NCBI GenBank assembly: GCA_964580675.1 | Contig: CAZOLI010000002.1 | Coordinates: forward strand, 94,723 to 158,722 | DNA from: CAZOLI01 sp964580675 | GTDB taxonomy: Bacteria; Planctomycetota; MHYJ01; CAYXQY01 | Reading direction: 5' to 3' | DNA: 64,000 nucleotides | Shown: positions 1-9,263 of the stretch, piece after piece | How the letters are laid out: each line of letters opens with the position of its first letter | Position numbering within the stretch: the stretch's first letter is position 1 | Translations under genes and position numbers: made by a program | Notes under the pieces: generated by a model | Database searches by the model: none | What the model saw: the letters and a program-made list of their open reading frames with translations, nothing else | What the model was told of the DNA's origin: nothing

Positions 1-1806
1 GCGGCTCGCAAGGAACCGGAGGAGGCCCTCTCCCTGCTTCAGGGTGTAGTTTCAAACCTGGATGACAGAGACGGCATTGACGAGATTCTCCGGCTTGAGC
101 TTCTGCTTGAGAGTGGCCGGCTTCACCTGGATGTGGGAGATTTAGATCGCGCCGAAGAGATCCTTAAAAGGGCACGTAACCTGGCGGATGGGTTTGGGGG
201 AGATCAGGCAAAAAGGCTGGAGGACCGTGCTCGATATTATCTGGCCAGGCTCGGTTTGGCCCGGGGAGAACACGAGGGCCCTCTCTCTGTTCTGAAGGAG
301 CTTTCCGGTTCGGCCCGGGACGCCACACTTCGTTTTGCTGCGGCCTTCCTTCGTGCCGAAAAAAAGAGGGAGCGCATTCGGGAACGAATGAATAATTCCG
401 ACGGTGCCTCCCGTGATTGGCGGACGGAGTACCTTTCCGAGTTCGCGGATGCGTTTCAGGGAGCCTCCCGTTCCGCCATGAGGAATAACCCCCACGTGGA
501 CAACTGGGAAAAGGCCGTTACGTACTTCAGGAATGGGTTGATGCTGGGGGAGGATCTTGCGCTGCTGGAACAGGTGGCCCGGGGAGGACGTTTCCTGAAG
601 GAATTGTACCCGGACCGCCCCGGGTTTCGGGTTCTTGAAGGGCGGGCGTATCGAAAGATGGCTGATTTGCTCAACCGCCGTCTCCGAAAGGAGAGATGGA
701 AGGAGTCGGAGGGTCGGAATAAACAGATGGAAGAACAGTCCACGAGGAAAACCATGAAGCGGTATTATGGGCAGGCCGCGGACCTCCTTTACGATGCGGC
801 AAAAGACATGGACGACGAAAACGATGAATATATGCCGGCACTGAAGGAGGCCGCGAGATCAGCTTTTCGGGCGGACATTTTTCGTCAGACGCTGGATGTG
901 CTTTCCTTTGACTCGGAACTCGTTCGGGATCCTCGAATGAAGGTGCTGCAGGGAAAAGCACGGGCGGGACTCGGAAAAGTCGGGGACGCTCTTGACGCGT
1001 ATTCCTACCTTCAAAAACATCATTCTACGGTGAAGCTTGATCCGGAAAATCACTTCGCCCTGTTGAAGGCAAAATTGCTTCGTGACGAAGGTCGGCTTCA
1101 GGAGGCCGTTTCAACCGTTGAGTGGTTGTTTCGAGAGTTTGACCGAAATTCGGTGGCGGAACCGGGAACGGAGTTGTGGAACCATGCCGTAAAGCTGATG
1201 GTTCAGCTCCGAATAAAACAGGCGTCGAACGCTGATCAGGAGGAGGGTCGGAATCGGATGCTTGATCGCGCGGATAATTTTCTCATGAAAGAACTCCATT
1301 CCGCGCAAAATGATGAGGCGAACAATGCCCCGTTTCTCGTGGAGCTGTACGAGTTAAAATCAAAGATTGAACGAATGAGGAAGAATTATGAAAAAGCGGC
1401 CGGTGCCCTATCCCGGGCTCTGGATGTTTCCAGCAATGTTGTTGAGGAGACGGGCCGCAGGATTCGAGACCTGCCCTCCTACGAAAATCGCGTTGAGGAC
1501 ATGGAGTTTGAATATGCCGGTATGCTGAAACTGGCCGGCAAGTTTCCCGAAGCCATTCAGGCCTATCGCAATTTGCTCGGACGGGATACGGATCCGTACA
1601 CGAAATTTTACACGTCCGTCGAACTCGCCAATCTGTATCTTCGGACGGGTAAGCTCCGGAAGGCCCGCCAGAGCCACCTTCGGGCGAAAAACATATTAAA
1701 TGATGAATTGGAGGGATCGGACGGGGAATACGAGTACGAAAACAATCTGGTGACGAGACTTGGGAGCCGGATTATGCGCCGGGTTTCAGGAAACGGAGGT
1801 GAGTAA
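1..1806 (+). CDS. TPR-repeat protein, 5' end cut off by the window
   Basis: The frame is open from base 1, so the true start lies upstream; a GTG at 133 is internal because coding-like helical sequence continues before it. About 601 residues are visible, made almost wholly of amphipathic helix pairs typical of tetratricopeptide repeats (for example LVELYELKSKIERMRKNYEKA and the LANLYLRTGKLRKA unit near the C-terminus). TPR solenoids bind other proteins. No signal peptide can be judged. It ends 2 bases before the FlgN-like gene, so it is probably cotranscribed with the flagellar regulators; an assembly or scaffolding role in motility is an inference from position only. Confidence 0.85.
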   Translation, partial: AARKEPEEALSLLQGVVSNLDDRDGIDEILRLELLLESGRLHLDVGDLDRAEEILKRARNLADGFGGDQAKRLEDRARYYLARLGLARGEHEGPLSVLKELSGSARDATLRFAAAFLRAEKKRERIRERMNNSDGASRDWRTEYLSEFADAFQGASRSAMRNNPHVDNWEKAVTYFRNGLMLGEDLALLEQVARGGRFLKELYPDRPGFRVLEGRAYRKMADLLNRRLRKERWKESEGRNKQMEEQSTRKTMKRYYGQAADLLYDAAKDMDDENDEYMPALKEAARSAFRADIFRQTLDVLSFDSELVRDPRMKVLQGKARAGLGKVGDALDAYSYLQKHHSTVKLDPENHFALLKAKLLRDEGRLQEAVSTVEWLFREFDRNSVAEPGTELWNHAVKLMVQLRIKQASNADQEEGRNRMLDRADNFLMKELHSAQNDEANNAPFLVELYELKSKIERMRKNYEKAAGALSRALDVSSNVVEETGRRIRDLPSYENRVEDMEFEYAGMLKLAGKFPEAIQAYRNLLGRDTDPYTKFYTSVELANLYLRTGKLRKARQSHLRAKNILNDELEGSDGEYEYENNLVTRLGSRIMRRVSGNGGE

Positions 1807-1808
1807 CG

Positions 1809-2282
1809 ATGGGTGGTGCAGATGACAAAAAAATAGATCAAATTGTGGATCGGTTGAAGTCCGGTCTGCAGCGCCAGAAAAAGGCCTACGAAAAAATGCT
1901 TGAGCTCTCGGAACGGCAAAACAAAATCTTGGAGTCGGAGAACATTACCGAACTAACCGAACTCGTACAGGCCAAGAACAGTGTGATGAACGAGATTGAG
2001 GATGCAGAAGATCAGGTGGTCCCCGTTCTTCAGAGATGGAAGAAAATCAAATCGGAATTTCCCGAGGAAGAAGTGGAGGTGATCGAGAAAATGTTCCGGG
2101 AGGTTCGGGATCTCCTTGCGGAGATTATCGAAGTGGAGTCCGAGCTTGAAGAGGTGGCCGAGTCCATGAAGGACGTTACCTCCTCGGAGATTGAAAAACT
2201 AATGCGCGCGCAGGACGCAAGGGAGGAGTACGGAAACAAAAATGCCCATGGTTCACGTTCGGAGAAGGAGGAATCGGAATGA
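1809..2282 (+). CDS. FlgN-like flagellar chaperone (probable)
   Basis: A 157-residue, almost entirely helical, acidic protein. Length, long amphipathic helices and heptad-like Leu/Ile pattern fit the FlgN/FliT-type secretion chaperones, which hold hook-associated proteins before export. The C-terminal 20 residues are polar and probably disordered. Its stop overlaps the start of the histidine kinase by 4 bases (ATGA). Small coiled-coil families are easy to confuse, so the assignment rests on size, helicity and its place at the head of a flagellar cluster; a generic coiled-coil protein is the alternative. Confidence 0.6.
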   Translation: MGGADDKKIDQIVDRLKSGLQRQKKAYEKMLELSERQNKILESENITELTELVQAKNSVMNEIEDAEDQVVPVLQRWKKIKSEFPEEEVEVIEKMFREVRDLLAEIIEVESELEEVAESMKDVTSSEIEKLMRAQDAREEYGNKNAHGSRSEKEESE

Positions 2283-3250
2283 GTGACACGAACGCACGCG
2301 CGGAGAACTCGTCAAAGCAGGAATCACTGGAGGAACGTTCGGAGCGGGATGAGTCCATCGCGAAAGCACTGGAGGCACTTGAGGAAATGGAACCGGTTCT
2401 TGAGGAAACGGTGGAGGGGGGGAGCGAATTAAGCGGGGAGGATTTTTTCGAGCCCTTTCTCCTCCTCGGCAAACTCAAGCCTCTTGTGCGTGATTTGATT
2501 GAGAAAAACCGCAAACTTGAGCGAGAGGTGCGTCAGAAAAATCGCTTGAAGGTGCTCGGTGAGATGGCGTCCTGCCTGGCTCACGAAATTCGAACCCCTC
2601 TATCGGCGGTACACCTGAACCTCGATCGGCTGCGGGAAAAAACCGATAATAATGCCGACGTCCGTGAGCTTGTCGATCGGATCGATGATGGGCTTCAAAA
2701 CGTTCAGGACCTCGTAAACGACATTCTCACGTATTCACGGGACATTGATCCGATACCGTCCAGGTTTCACTGGCAGGATCTCGTCGACGACGTCCTCGAG
2801 GGCCTTTCGAGAAAGAAAAAGAAGAACGGGGTACAGGTTGACGTGGACATAGACGATGAATTGCCACCGGTTCGTGGCGATCGCGAAAAATTGCAGCGGG
2901 TGTTAAACAACGTGGTGTTAAACGCAATGCAGGCGGTGGGAGAGGATGGGCGAGTTTTTGTTCGGTCCTGGGGCCCGGGCGACGACGAGGACGGCCGTGA
3001 ACGCTTCCGAACGGAGGTGGTGGACAACGGTCCGGGGATCCCCGATGAAATCATGGACCAGCTGTTTACCCCCTTTGAGAGCAAAAAGACCAAGGGAACG
3101 GGATTGGGGTTGGCGATTGCCTCCCGAATTGTGAAAGCTCACAACGGGAGTATCCGGGGGGAGAATCGGTCGGAAGAACAGGGAGCTCGTTTTGTTTTCG
3201 ATCTTCCGCTTCGTTTTCGGGGCGATTCCGGGGAAGAGAACCGTGGATGA
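2279..3250 (+). CDS. Sensor histidine kinase (FlrB/AtoS-like), cytoplasmic
   Basis: A 323-residue kinase without any membrane segment. An acidic N-terminal region (about 1-75) is followed by a short coiled coil, a HisKA dimerisation domain with phospho-acceptor H102 in LAHEIRTPLSA, and a HATPase domain with the N box (NVVLNAMQAV), G1 (DNGPGIPD) and G2 (GTGLGLAIA) boxes. No PAS fold is obvious. It overlaps by 8 bases the gene for its probable partner, a sigma-54 activator, and the pair sits upstream of flgB, as FlrB/FlrC or FlgS/FlgR pairs that control class II/III flagellar genes. The signal it senses is not visible; a flagellar checkpoint is plausible. Confidence 0.93.
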   Translation: MSDTNARAENSSKQESLEERSERDESIAKALEALEEMEPVLEETVEGGSELSGEDFFEPFLLLGKLKPLVRDLIEKNRKLEREVRQKNRLKVLGEMASCLAHEIRTPLSAVHLNLDRLREKTDNNADVRELVDRIDDGLQNVQDLVNDILTYSRDIDPIPSRFHWQDLVDDVLEGLSRKKKKNGVQVDVDIDDELPPVRGDREKLQRVLNNVVLNAMQAVGEDGRVFVRSWGPGDDEDGRERFRTEVVDNGPGIPDEIMDQLFTPFESKKTKGTGLGLAIASRIVKAHNGSIRGENRSEEQGARFVFDLPLRFRGDSGEENRG

Positions 3251-4619
3251 CGTAAAGGTACAACCGGAAGAAGCACACCTGCTGCTGATTGAGGACGACG
3301 AGATGTTTCGGGAGGACCTCACCCAGCAGCTTCGGGAGTCCGGATACCGGGTCCGTACGGCGGAAAACGGAGAACTGGGCATTGAAGCCATTCGGGAGGA
3401 AACCCCCGACCTTGTGTTGAGCGACTTAAAAATGCCAAAAACATCGGGAATGGACGTGCTGGACTGGATACAGGAGCAACAGTTGAATATTCCGCTCATT
3501 TTAATTACCGCGTACGGAAAACGTGAAAATGCCCTCGAGGCGGTTCAGAAAGGTGCTTTTGGGTACATACAGAAGCCGTTCAAGATTATGGAACTGGAGT
3601 TCAAGATTCAGAAGGCCCTGACACACCACTTTCTGGCCCGAAAGAACGAAATAATGGAGCGAACCCGTCCGTCGGAGGACCATAAAATTGTCTGGGGAGA
3701 GAGTGATGTGATGCAGGAACTTCGGGAAAAGGTGCAGAAAGTAGCGGCATCTGAATCAACGGTGCTTGTCCGGGGAGAAAGTGGGACGGGAAAGGAATTG
3801 GTCGCCCGGGAACTCCACCGGCAGAGCCAGAGAAGCAAACATCCTTTTATTGCCGTGAACTGCGCCGCCCTTTCGGCAGGTCTTCTGGAAAGTGAATTGT
3901 TCGGCCATGAAAAGGGGGCGTTTACGGGAGCGGATCGGGAACGAACCGGCCGTTTTGAGCTGGCGGATCACGGCTCGATACTTCTGGATGAAATCAGTGA
4001 AATTGATGTGGATCTACAGGCAAAAATACTCCGGGTCCTGGAGGAAAAGAGTTTTGAACGTGTCGGGTCAAGCCAGACACGAACAGTGGATGTTCGTGTG
4101 ATTGCTACCTCAAACCGGAACCTTGAAGAGGAGGTGAAGAACGAAAATTTCCGAAAAGACCTCTTTTATCGATTAAATGTTGTTCCGGTTGAAGTGCCAC
4201 CTCTGCGGGAACGGAAGGAGGACATCCCCGTTCTGGCCGAACATTTTCAGAAGGTGTTCAGTCGTCGGCGTGGTGTGGAACCGGATGCGATATCGGACGA
4301 TACGATTGACCTTCTGCAATCCTATAACTGGCCCGGTAACGTCAGGGAGCTAAAAAACATCGTCGAGCGCTGTCTGGTACTTAATGGAAACGGGCGCCTT
4401 GAGTTTGATCGAATTGAGAACTGGCTCGCCGGCCAGGATCTCGAGGGCCGTTCCGAACCCTCCCGGCTTGCGGGCGTGGAGCTTAAGGAGCTGGAGAAAA
4501 AAGCGGTTGTGGCAACTCTTGAAAAAAATGATGGGCACCGAAAAAACACCGCGGAAGAGCTTGGTATTTCGGTTCGAACCCTGCGCAACCGAATTAATGA
4601 TTGGGATCTGGAGATATGA
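3243..4619 (+). CDS. Sigma-54-dependent response regulator (FlrC/FlgR/NtrC type)
   Basis: I prefer the GTG start at 3243, which has a GGGGAAGAG ribosome site just upstream and overlaps the kinase stop by 8 bases; an in-frame ATG at 3192 lies deep in the kinase gene. The resulting 458 residues hold a receiver domain (acidic pair D18/D19, phospho-acceptor D61, K111), an AAA+ domain with Walker A GESGTGKE (about 178-185), the sigma-54 contact loop GAFTGA (about 225-230), a Walker B SILLDE, and a C-terminal Fis-type helix-turn-helix. It should activate sigma-54 RNA polymerase; the promoter 180 bases downstream of its stop is the obvious target. Confidence 0.95.
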   Translation: MDDVKVQPEEAHLLLIEDDEMFREDLTQQLRESGYRVRTAENGELGIEAIREETPDLVLSDLKMPKTSGMDVLDWIQEQQLNIPLILITAYGKRENALEAVQKGAFGYIQKPFKIMELEFKIQKALTHHFLARKNEIMERTRPSEDHKIVWGESDVMQELREKVQKVAASESTVLVRGESGTGKELVARELHRQSQRSKHPFIAVNCAALSAGLLESELFGHEKGAFTGADRERTGRFELADHGSILLDEISEIDVDLQAKILRVLEEKSFERVGSSQTRTVDVRVIATSNRNLEEEVKNENFRKDLFYRLNVVPVEVPPLRERKEDIPVLAEHFQKVFSRRRGVEPDAISDDTIDLLQSYNWPGNVRELKNIVERCLVLNGNGRLEFDRIENWLAGQDLEGRSEPSRLAGVELKELEKKAVVATLEKNDGHRKNTAEELGISVRTLRNRINDWDLEI

Positions 4620-4721
4620 ACACCTTCATCCGTCCGGGAAATCCGGAAGCAAGATCCGAAAAACTTTCCGTGTCACCGGAAAATAATACGAATGACCGCT
4701 CCGCTGGTATTTCTGTATACG

Positions 4722-4751
4722 CTATATATCATGTAATAAATGAGTATATAG
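4722..4751. promoter_or_regulatory. Dyad upstream of the flgB promoter, candidate activator site
   Basis: CTATATA at 4722-4728 and TATATAG at 4745-4751 form an inverted repeat with a 16-base spacer, about 50-75 bases before the sigma-54 promoter. The neighbouring sigma-54 activator would need an upstream binding site of this kind. The assignment is by position and symmetry only; AT-rich dyads also arise by chance. Confidence 0.35.
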
Positions 4752-4797
4752 AAAACTCTTCGGTGCCCGGTCCGGGTTCTTCGGGAAGGAGGAGAGG

Positions 4798-4813
4798 TGG
4801 CATACTGTTTGCA
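4798..4813 (+). promoter_or_regulatory. Sigma-54 (RpoN) promoter for the flagellar operon
   Basis: TGGCAT-N5-TTGCA reads 4798-4813. The invariant GG (4799-4800) and GC (4811-4812) are exactly 10 bases apart, and flanking bases match the -24/-12 consensus. Transcription would start near 4824, which rules out the longest flgB frame (GTG at 4797) as the start. It lies just after a gene for a sigma-54 activator. Confidence 0.85.
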
Positions 4814-4865
4814 ATTAAATCAGTGGAATCACCGTTTTCTTGAGGTGAAATACGAAAATAAACAG

Positions 4866-5306
4866 ATGATCGGCAATATGTTTGACAAAGGACCGATCGG
4901 GGGGCTTGAACAGGCCGCCCAGTTTGCCCGGAAACGGCAGGAGGTGATTTCCCAGAACATTGCCAACGTGGAGACACCGGACTATCGGACAAAAGAGCTG
5001 CCCGTCACCGAATTTGAGGACGCCCTTAATGATGCGTTTCAGCGTATGGAGGACCGGAACGTTCGTGTGTTCAAGATGGATGAGTCTGATGATGTTGTTC
5101 GGAATTCGAGCAGTTCCCTGATAACGCCCCGTGAAGCGAGGGGGGAGCAGGCGGGCATTTTGAGACACGACCGGAACAACGTCAGTATTGATCGCGAAAT
5201 GTCCAAGCTTTCACAGAATCGGATGTTCCACGAGAACACCATGAATTTTCTTCGTCACAAATTTGACCTCATTGAACAGGCCATTACGGAACAGGCCGGG
5301 GGTTAA
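4866..5306 (+). CDS. flgB: Flagellar proximal rod protein FlgB
   Basis: The N-terminus carries the rod/hook family signature RQEVISQNIANVETPDYRTKE near residues 23-41, and the C-terminal helix ends in the usual coiled-coil segment. FlgB forms the innermost part of the periplasmic rod. A frame open from GTG 4797 would start inside the sigma-54 promoter, so the start must be downstream; I take ATG 4866 (146 residues), with ATG 4878 as the alternative. A GAGGTGAA motif at 4841-4848 lies somewhat far upstream. It is the first gene of the structural operon, 6 bases from flgC. Confidence 0.93.
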   Translation: MIGNMFDKGPIGGLEQAAQFARKRQEVISQNIANVETPDYRTKELPVTEFEDALNDAFQRMEDRNVRVFKMDESDDVVRNSSSSLITPREARGEQAGILRHDRNNVSIDREMSKLSQNRMFHENTMNFLRHKFDLIEQAITEQAGG

Positions 5307-5312
5307 TAACTG

Positions 5313-5726
5313 ATGGCTGATGTATTTGACATATCCACGTCGGGAATGCTGGCACAGCGGACCCGTCTGAATGTCATATCCAATAATCTCGCAAACGTGG
5401 AAACGGCCCACAACGTGGACGGGGAACGGGTACCGTACCGGCGAAAGGAGGTGCGGTTCGCACCGAAGCTTGAGTCGGAAATGGGATCGTCCGAGCCGGC
5501 CGGCGTGGAGGTTCGGGATATTCAGGGGGATCCATCCCCGTTTCGGCAGGAGTACAAACCCGGTCATCCGGCCGCAAACAAAGATGGGTACGTAAAGATG
5601 CCAAATGTGCATCCGGTTGTTGAGATGACGGACATGATGATGGCGTCCAGGGCCTATGAGGCAAATGCGACGGCGTTTCAAACGGCCGAATCGATGCACT
5701 CAACGTCCCTGCGAATTCTTGCATAG
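5313..5726 (+). CDS. flgC: Flagellar proximal rod protein FlgC
   Basis: 137 residues, the usual FlgC length. The N-terminal helix bears TRLNVISNNLANVETAHN, the conserved rod-protein motif, and the C-terminus has the matching helix with VVEMTDMMMASRAYEANATA. FlgC assembles next to FlgB in the rod and is exported without a cleaved signal peptide. It follows flgB directly and is followed by a 76-base gap before the next gene. Confidence 0.96.
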   Translation: MADVFDISTSGMLAQRTRLNVISNNLANVETAHNVDGERVPYRRKEVRFAPKLESEMGSSEPAGVEVRDIQGDPSPFRQEYKPGHPAANKDGYVKMPNVHPVVEMTDMMMASRAYEANATAFQTAESMHSTSLRILA

Positions 5727-5802
5727 CTCTTTTGAAGTGTTACTGTACAATTGTGGCAACGGAAAGTGGATAAGGATATGAATTGTTTCTCGGATCCAAG
5801 CG

Positions 5803-6135
5803 ATGTCTGAAACGATACAGCCTTCGAATTCACCCGGAAAACCGGGACCGATCAAGCCAGAACGGAGCGGGGATGGTGGAGGAGATGGTGACGGGAAGAA
5901 ACTTTCGTTTAAGGATTTGCTAAACAAAGCCCGGAAGGCATTTAACCAGGGGGAGAAGACAAGCGAGGTACTGGAGAGCGTCAGTGCGACGGATCGCGCG
6001 GAGCTGGAAAAGGCCCTGTCGCAAAATCAGCAGCTGGAAAATCTGTTTGAGGAACTTTTCGAAATGATTGAGCAGATGAAGGAACGAAAGTCCGACTTTG
6101 ACGAAACGTCGTTTATGGAGGGCGAAGCCGAATGA
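5803..6135 (+). CDS. Small acidic helical protein in the flagellar operon, unknown
   Basis: 110 residues, not recognised. The first 30 residues are Gly/Pro/Asp-rich and look disordered; the remainder is two or three acidic amphipathic helices. Its stop overlaps the fliE start as ATGA, so it is translationally coupled to fliE and probably functions in early flagellar assembly. No clear ribosome site precedes ATG 5803. It lacks the FliE C-terminal signature, which belongs to the next gene. A secretion chaperone or rod-associated factor is possible but not shown. Confidence 0.75.
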   Translation: MSETIQPSNSPGKPGPIKPERSGDGGGDGDGKKLSFKDLLNKARKAFNQGEKTSEVLESVSATDRAELEKALSQNQQLENLFEELFEMIEQMKERKSDFDETSFMEGEAE

Positions 6136-6428
6136 TTGATCCTGTGCAGGGGGCCGGAGCGTTTGGATCCATGATGCCGGATTCGGTTGAGGAAGGGGGA
6201 GAATCCGGTAAGTCCTTCGCGGACCTCGTCAAAAACGAAATTGAAGGAGTTAACAGGGCACAGATTGAATCCGAAAAATTGATGGAAAAATTCGTCTCCG
6301 GTGAGGACGTCAGTCCGGAGAAAGTCATGACAAGTCTTCGAAAGTCCGAAATGATGTTTCAGTTTCTCGTCGAAATACGAAACAAACTAACGGAGTCCTT
6401 CGATGAACTGATGCGGATTCAGATTTAA
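6132..6428 (+). CDS. fliE: Flagellar hook-basal body protein FliE
   Basis: 98 residues, the normal FliE size. The middle and end show the family pattern: SFADLVKNEIEGVNRAQ, then VMTSLRKSEMMFQFLVEIRNKL. FliE joins the MS ring to the rod and is an early export substrate. It overlaps the preceding small gene by 4 bases and is separated by 87 bases from fliF. Confidence 0.93.
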   Translation: MIDPVQGAGAFGSMMPDSVEEGGESGKSFADLVKNEIEGVNRAQIESEKLMEKFVSGEDVSPEKVMTSLRKSEMMFQFLVEIRNKLTESFDELMRIQI

Positions 6429-6515
6429 TTTGTCGGCACCGGGAGGATACCGTCCCGGACGCCCTGAATTCGCGTTGTACATTTGAGATAAGTTACGTTT
6501 TGCAGGAGGGGGAAC

Positions 6516-8165
6516 ATGGAACAACTGCGATCAATTTGGGAGCGGATCCAGGATTTTCTGGATCAGCTGTCGAGTTCTCAAAAGTGGAGTATAAGTCTTG
6601 TGACCATAGCGACCGTGATTGCAATCGGCACCCTGTTACGGATACAGATGAAGTCCAATCTGGTTCCCCTCGGGGTGGAGATGTCCGCGTCCCAGCAGTC
6701 GGAGGTCGTGGATCATCTTGAGCAAAACAGCGTTCCTCATGAAATACGGGACGGGAATATATATGTGCCGCGGGAACGTGCGGACAAATTAATGTTTGAC
6801 CTGGCCGGAAAGGGATTGATTAAATCCGACGAAGAACTAACCAAGTGGTTGTTCCAGGAGGATTTTGACACCCGTCACAAACGGGAGATGAAATGGAACG
6901 TGACCAAGGAACGGCGTCTGGCAAATATGATTGCCAAGACCGGTCCCGTACAGAGCGCGGATGTTCGCATAACACCCGGTGAGCAACACGAGATTCTAAA
7001 AGAAGGTGAGCCGGCAAAGGCGTCCGTTCGGGTAAAACTCATCGGCAAACAGAGATTGGGAGAAAACGAGGTTCAGTCCATCGCCCGGGTCGTGTCCGGT
7101 GCCGTTGAGAAACTCTCCCCCTCCGACGTGTCCATCATCGACAACAACATGAATCATTACCGGGTGCCGGACAGGGATGATCAGGCGTATCTCAGTGCCG
7201 ATTTGCAGGAACAGAAAAAGGAAACGGAAAAGGAGCTAAAGGAAAAGGTTCTTCGGGGCGTGTTGCCCTGGACAAACCGGGCAAGCGTAGCCGTAAACGT
7301 TCACCTGAATCGTAAGGACGTGAAAAGGGATACGCTCACGCAGGAGGGAGATCCAAAGCTCAAGGAGTCAAGGTCAGTAAAGGAGACGACAACCCGATCG
7401 GAAACACCGGGCACAAAAGAAAACACGGAGCCCGATCCCGGTCTACAGGAAGACGGCACCATTCCCGGGGGACGGTCTTCCCCGACCGCGGGCGGCCGGA
7501 CGGAGCGAATGGAGGAAACAAAAACCGAAAGCGGGAAGTTTATATCGAGTCGAACGAAAGAACAGATCAAGAAACCACCCGGTGATATTCAACTGGTTCG
7601 TGCGTCGGTTGTGATTCCCGAAAAGGATCTGTACCGCCAGGTGCTCGGTCGGTCCCCTGAGGAAGCGGATCGGGAAAGCGAAGAAGTGCAGGAGAAGTTA
7701 CGAAACAAACTTCAGGAATATCGGAAGAACATTCGGACGCTCCTGGAGACGCCGGCGAAAAATCAGGAGGGGAATCCGGTCACGGAAGTGGAAATATCAA
7801 CGGCGTCGTTCGCTCCACCGGAACCCCCCGAAAAACCACCGATTTCGGATCGGTTTCTGACGTTTCTCCAGGAAAACCTGAACACCATTATACTATCCGT
7901 TTTTATCCTGGTCGGTCTGGTGGTTATTTACAGAATTATCCGGTCGACGTATGCAACGGATATTGAGGAGGAACTGGACCGCCTTCGATCCGAACTGCAG
8001 GAAGAGGAGGAAAAGGAGACGTCGGATCTCGAAGGGGTTCCGACGGAGGCCCGTCGTTCGTCCATCGAAGAGATGCGCCGGCGTATTGAACAGGCTGTTG
8101 AGGAGGATCCCCCTGTGGCGGCCGGTATGCTCCGTCGATGGCTCGAAGAAAATCAGAGTTCATAG
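6516..8165 (+). CDS. fliF: Flagellar MS-ring protein FliF
   Basis: 549 residues with a strong ribosome site (GCAGGAGGGGG) before ATG 6516. One membrane helix lies near residues 25-46 and a second near 452-475, flanking a large periplasmic ring-building region with the YscJ/FliF features (ADVRITPGEQ). A Glu/Thr/Ser-rich low-complexity stretch of about 70 residues lies in the second half of the periplasmic part. The cytoplasmic tail should bind FliG, encoded next. The MS ring is the base on which rotor and export apparatus assemble. Confidence 0.97.
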   Translation: MEQLRSIWERIQDFLDQLSSSQKWSISLVTIATVIAIGTLLRIQMKSNLVPLGVEMSASQQSEVVDHLEQNSVPHEIRDGNIYVPRERADKLMFDLAGKGLIKSDEELTKWLFQEDFDTRHKREMKWNVTKERRLANMIAKTGPVQSADVRITPGEQHEILKEGEPAKASVRVKLIGKQRLGENEVQSIARVVSGAVEKLSPSDVSIIDNNMNHYRVPDRDDQAYLSADLQEQKKETEKELKEKVLRGVLPWTNRASVAVNVHLNRKDVKRDTLTQEGDPKLKESRSVKETTTRSETPGTKENTEPDPGLQEDGTIPGGRSSPTAGGRTERMEETKTESGKFISSRTKEQIKKPPGDIQLVRASVVIPEKDLYRQVLGRSPEEADRESEEVQEKLRNKLQEYRKNIRTLLETPAKNQEGNPVTEVEISTASFAPPEPPEKPPISDRFLTFLQENLNTIILSVFILVGLVVIYRIIRSTYATDIEEELDRLRSELQEEEEKETSDLEGVPTEARRSSIEEMRRRIEQAVEEDPPVAAGMLRRWLEENQSS

Positions 8166-8185
8166 TGAATTGGGCTGGTTAACGC

Positions 8186-9253
8186 ATGGTTCCTGAGGAA
8201 TCAACAAATCCGGAAGCCCCGATCACCTCGGAGACCGAGGGGGAGGTAACCTCGGATATTCCGGGTCCCCGGAAAGCGGCCATCCTCCTCGTTTCCCTGT
8301 CCCAGAATCAGGCGGCCGAAATCCTTGAGGATCTCAACCGGGAACAGGTTGAGGAGATAAGCATGGAGATCGCGCAGCTGAAGGACGTGAGTCCCGAAGA
8401 ACGAAATGCTGTGATTGAGGAATTTTACCATGTTGTCATGGCGCAGCAGTACGTGGAGGAGGGAGGAATTGACTACGCACGTTCGCTACTCCGGGATGCC
8501 CTTGGTTCCGAGGAGGCCAATCAGATTATCGACGCCATTTCTCAGACCCTCGAATCGAGCCCGTTTTCCTTCCTGCAGCAGGCCGAGACGGAGAATCTCC
8601 TTGCCTTTCTGCAGGATGAGCACCCTCAGACCATCGCACTGCTCCTTGCGTATATGAGCAGGTCGCAGGCCGCCGAAGTGCTTGCCGGGTTGCCGGCGGA
8701 CAAGCAACTGGATTGCATCAAGCGACTCGCCAACATGGAGCACACCAGTCCGGAAATTATCGATCGCGTTGAGAACGCCCTCGAACGCCGACTTTCGGAC
8801 GTGGTTGGTGAAGAACTCCGTCGATCGGGCGGTGCGGAAACCGTCGCGGAAATTCTGAATCTTACCGACCGTTCCACGGAACGGAGCATCCTCGAGTCGA
8901 TCGAGGAGGAAGACCCGGAACTGGTGGAGGAAATTCGAAACATGATGTTTGTGTTTGAGGACATCATACTCGTCAATGATCGGGGTGTTCAGGAGGCATT
9001 GAAGGAAATTGACACCGATGAACTTGCACTGGCACTCCGGACGGCTTCGGACGAACTAAAAGAGAAATTTTTCGACAATCTCTCCAGCAGAGCGGTCGAG
9101 GTGACCAGGGAAGAGATGGAGTACATGGGGCCTGTTCGTCTTTCCGACGTGGAGGCCGCCCAGCAGCGAATCGTCGACATAATCAGGCGGCTCGAGGAGG
9201 AAGGCAAGGCCGTTATCGAAGGCCGTGGCGGCGAAGAAGAGTTGATTGTGTAA
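8186..9253 (+). CDS. fliG: Flagellar motor switch protein FliG
   Basis: 355 residues. The start region reads GPRKAAILLVSLSQNQAAEILE, the FliG N-terminal signature. The middle has the EHPQTIALLLAYM motif and the C-terminus carries the charged torque helix region (DELALALRTASDELKEKFF). FliG sits on the MS ring, contacts the MotA stator and sets rotation direction through the switch complex. It begins 20 bases after fliF with only a weak ribosome site. Confidence 0.97.
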   Translation: MVPEESTNPEAPITSETEGEVTSDIPGPRKAAILLVSLSQNQAAEILEDLNREQVEEISMEIAQLKDVSPEERNAVIEEFYHVVMAQQYVEEGGIDYARSLLRDALGSEEANQIIDAISQTLESSPFSFLQQAETENLLAFLQDEHPQTIALLLAYMSRSQAAEVLAGLPADKQLDCIKRLANMEHTSPEIIDRVENALERRLSDVVGEELRRSGGAETVAEILNLTDRSTERSILESIEEEDPELVEEIRNMMFVFEDIILVNDRGVQEALKEIDTDELALALRTASDELKEKFFDNLSSRAVEVTREEMEYMGPVRLSDVEAAQQRIVDIIRRLEEEGKAVIEGRGGEEELIV

Positions 9254-9263
9254 CGGAGGAAAA

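Noticed and set aside
5750..5775. TGGCAA sequence before the small gene at 5803 as a sigma-54 promoter
   Set aside because: No GC lies 10 bases after the GG.
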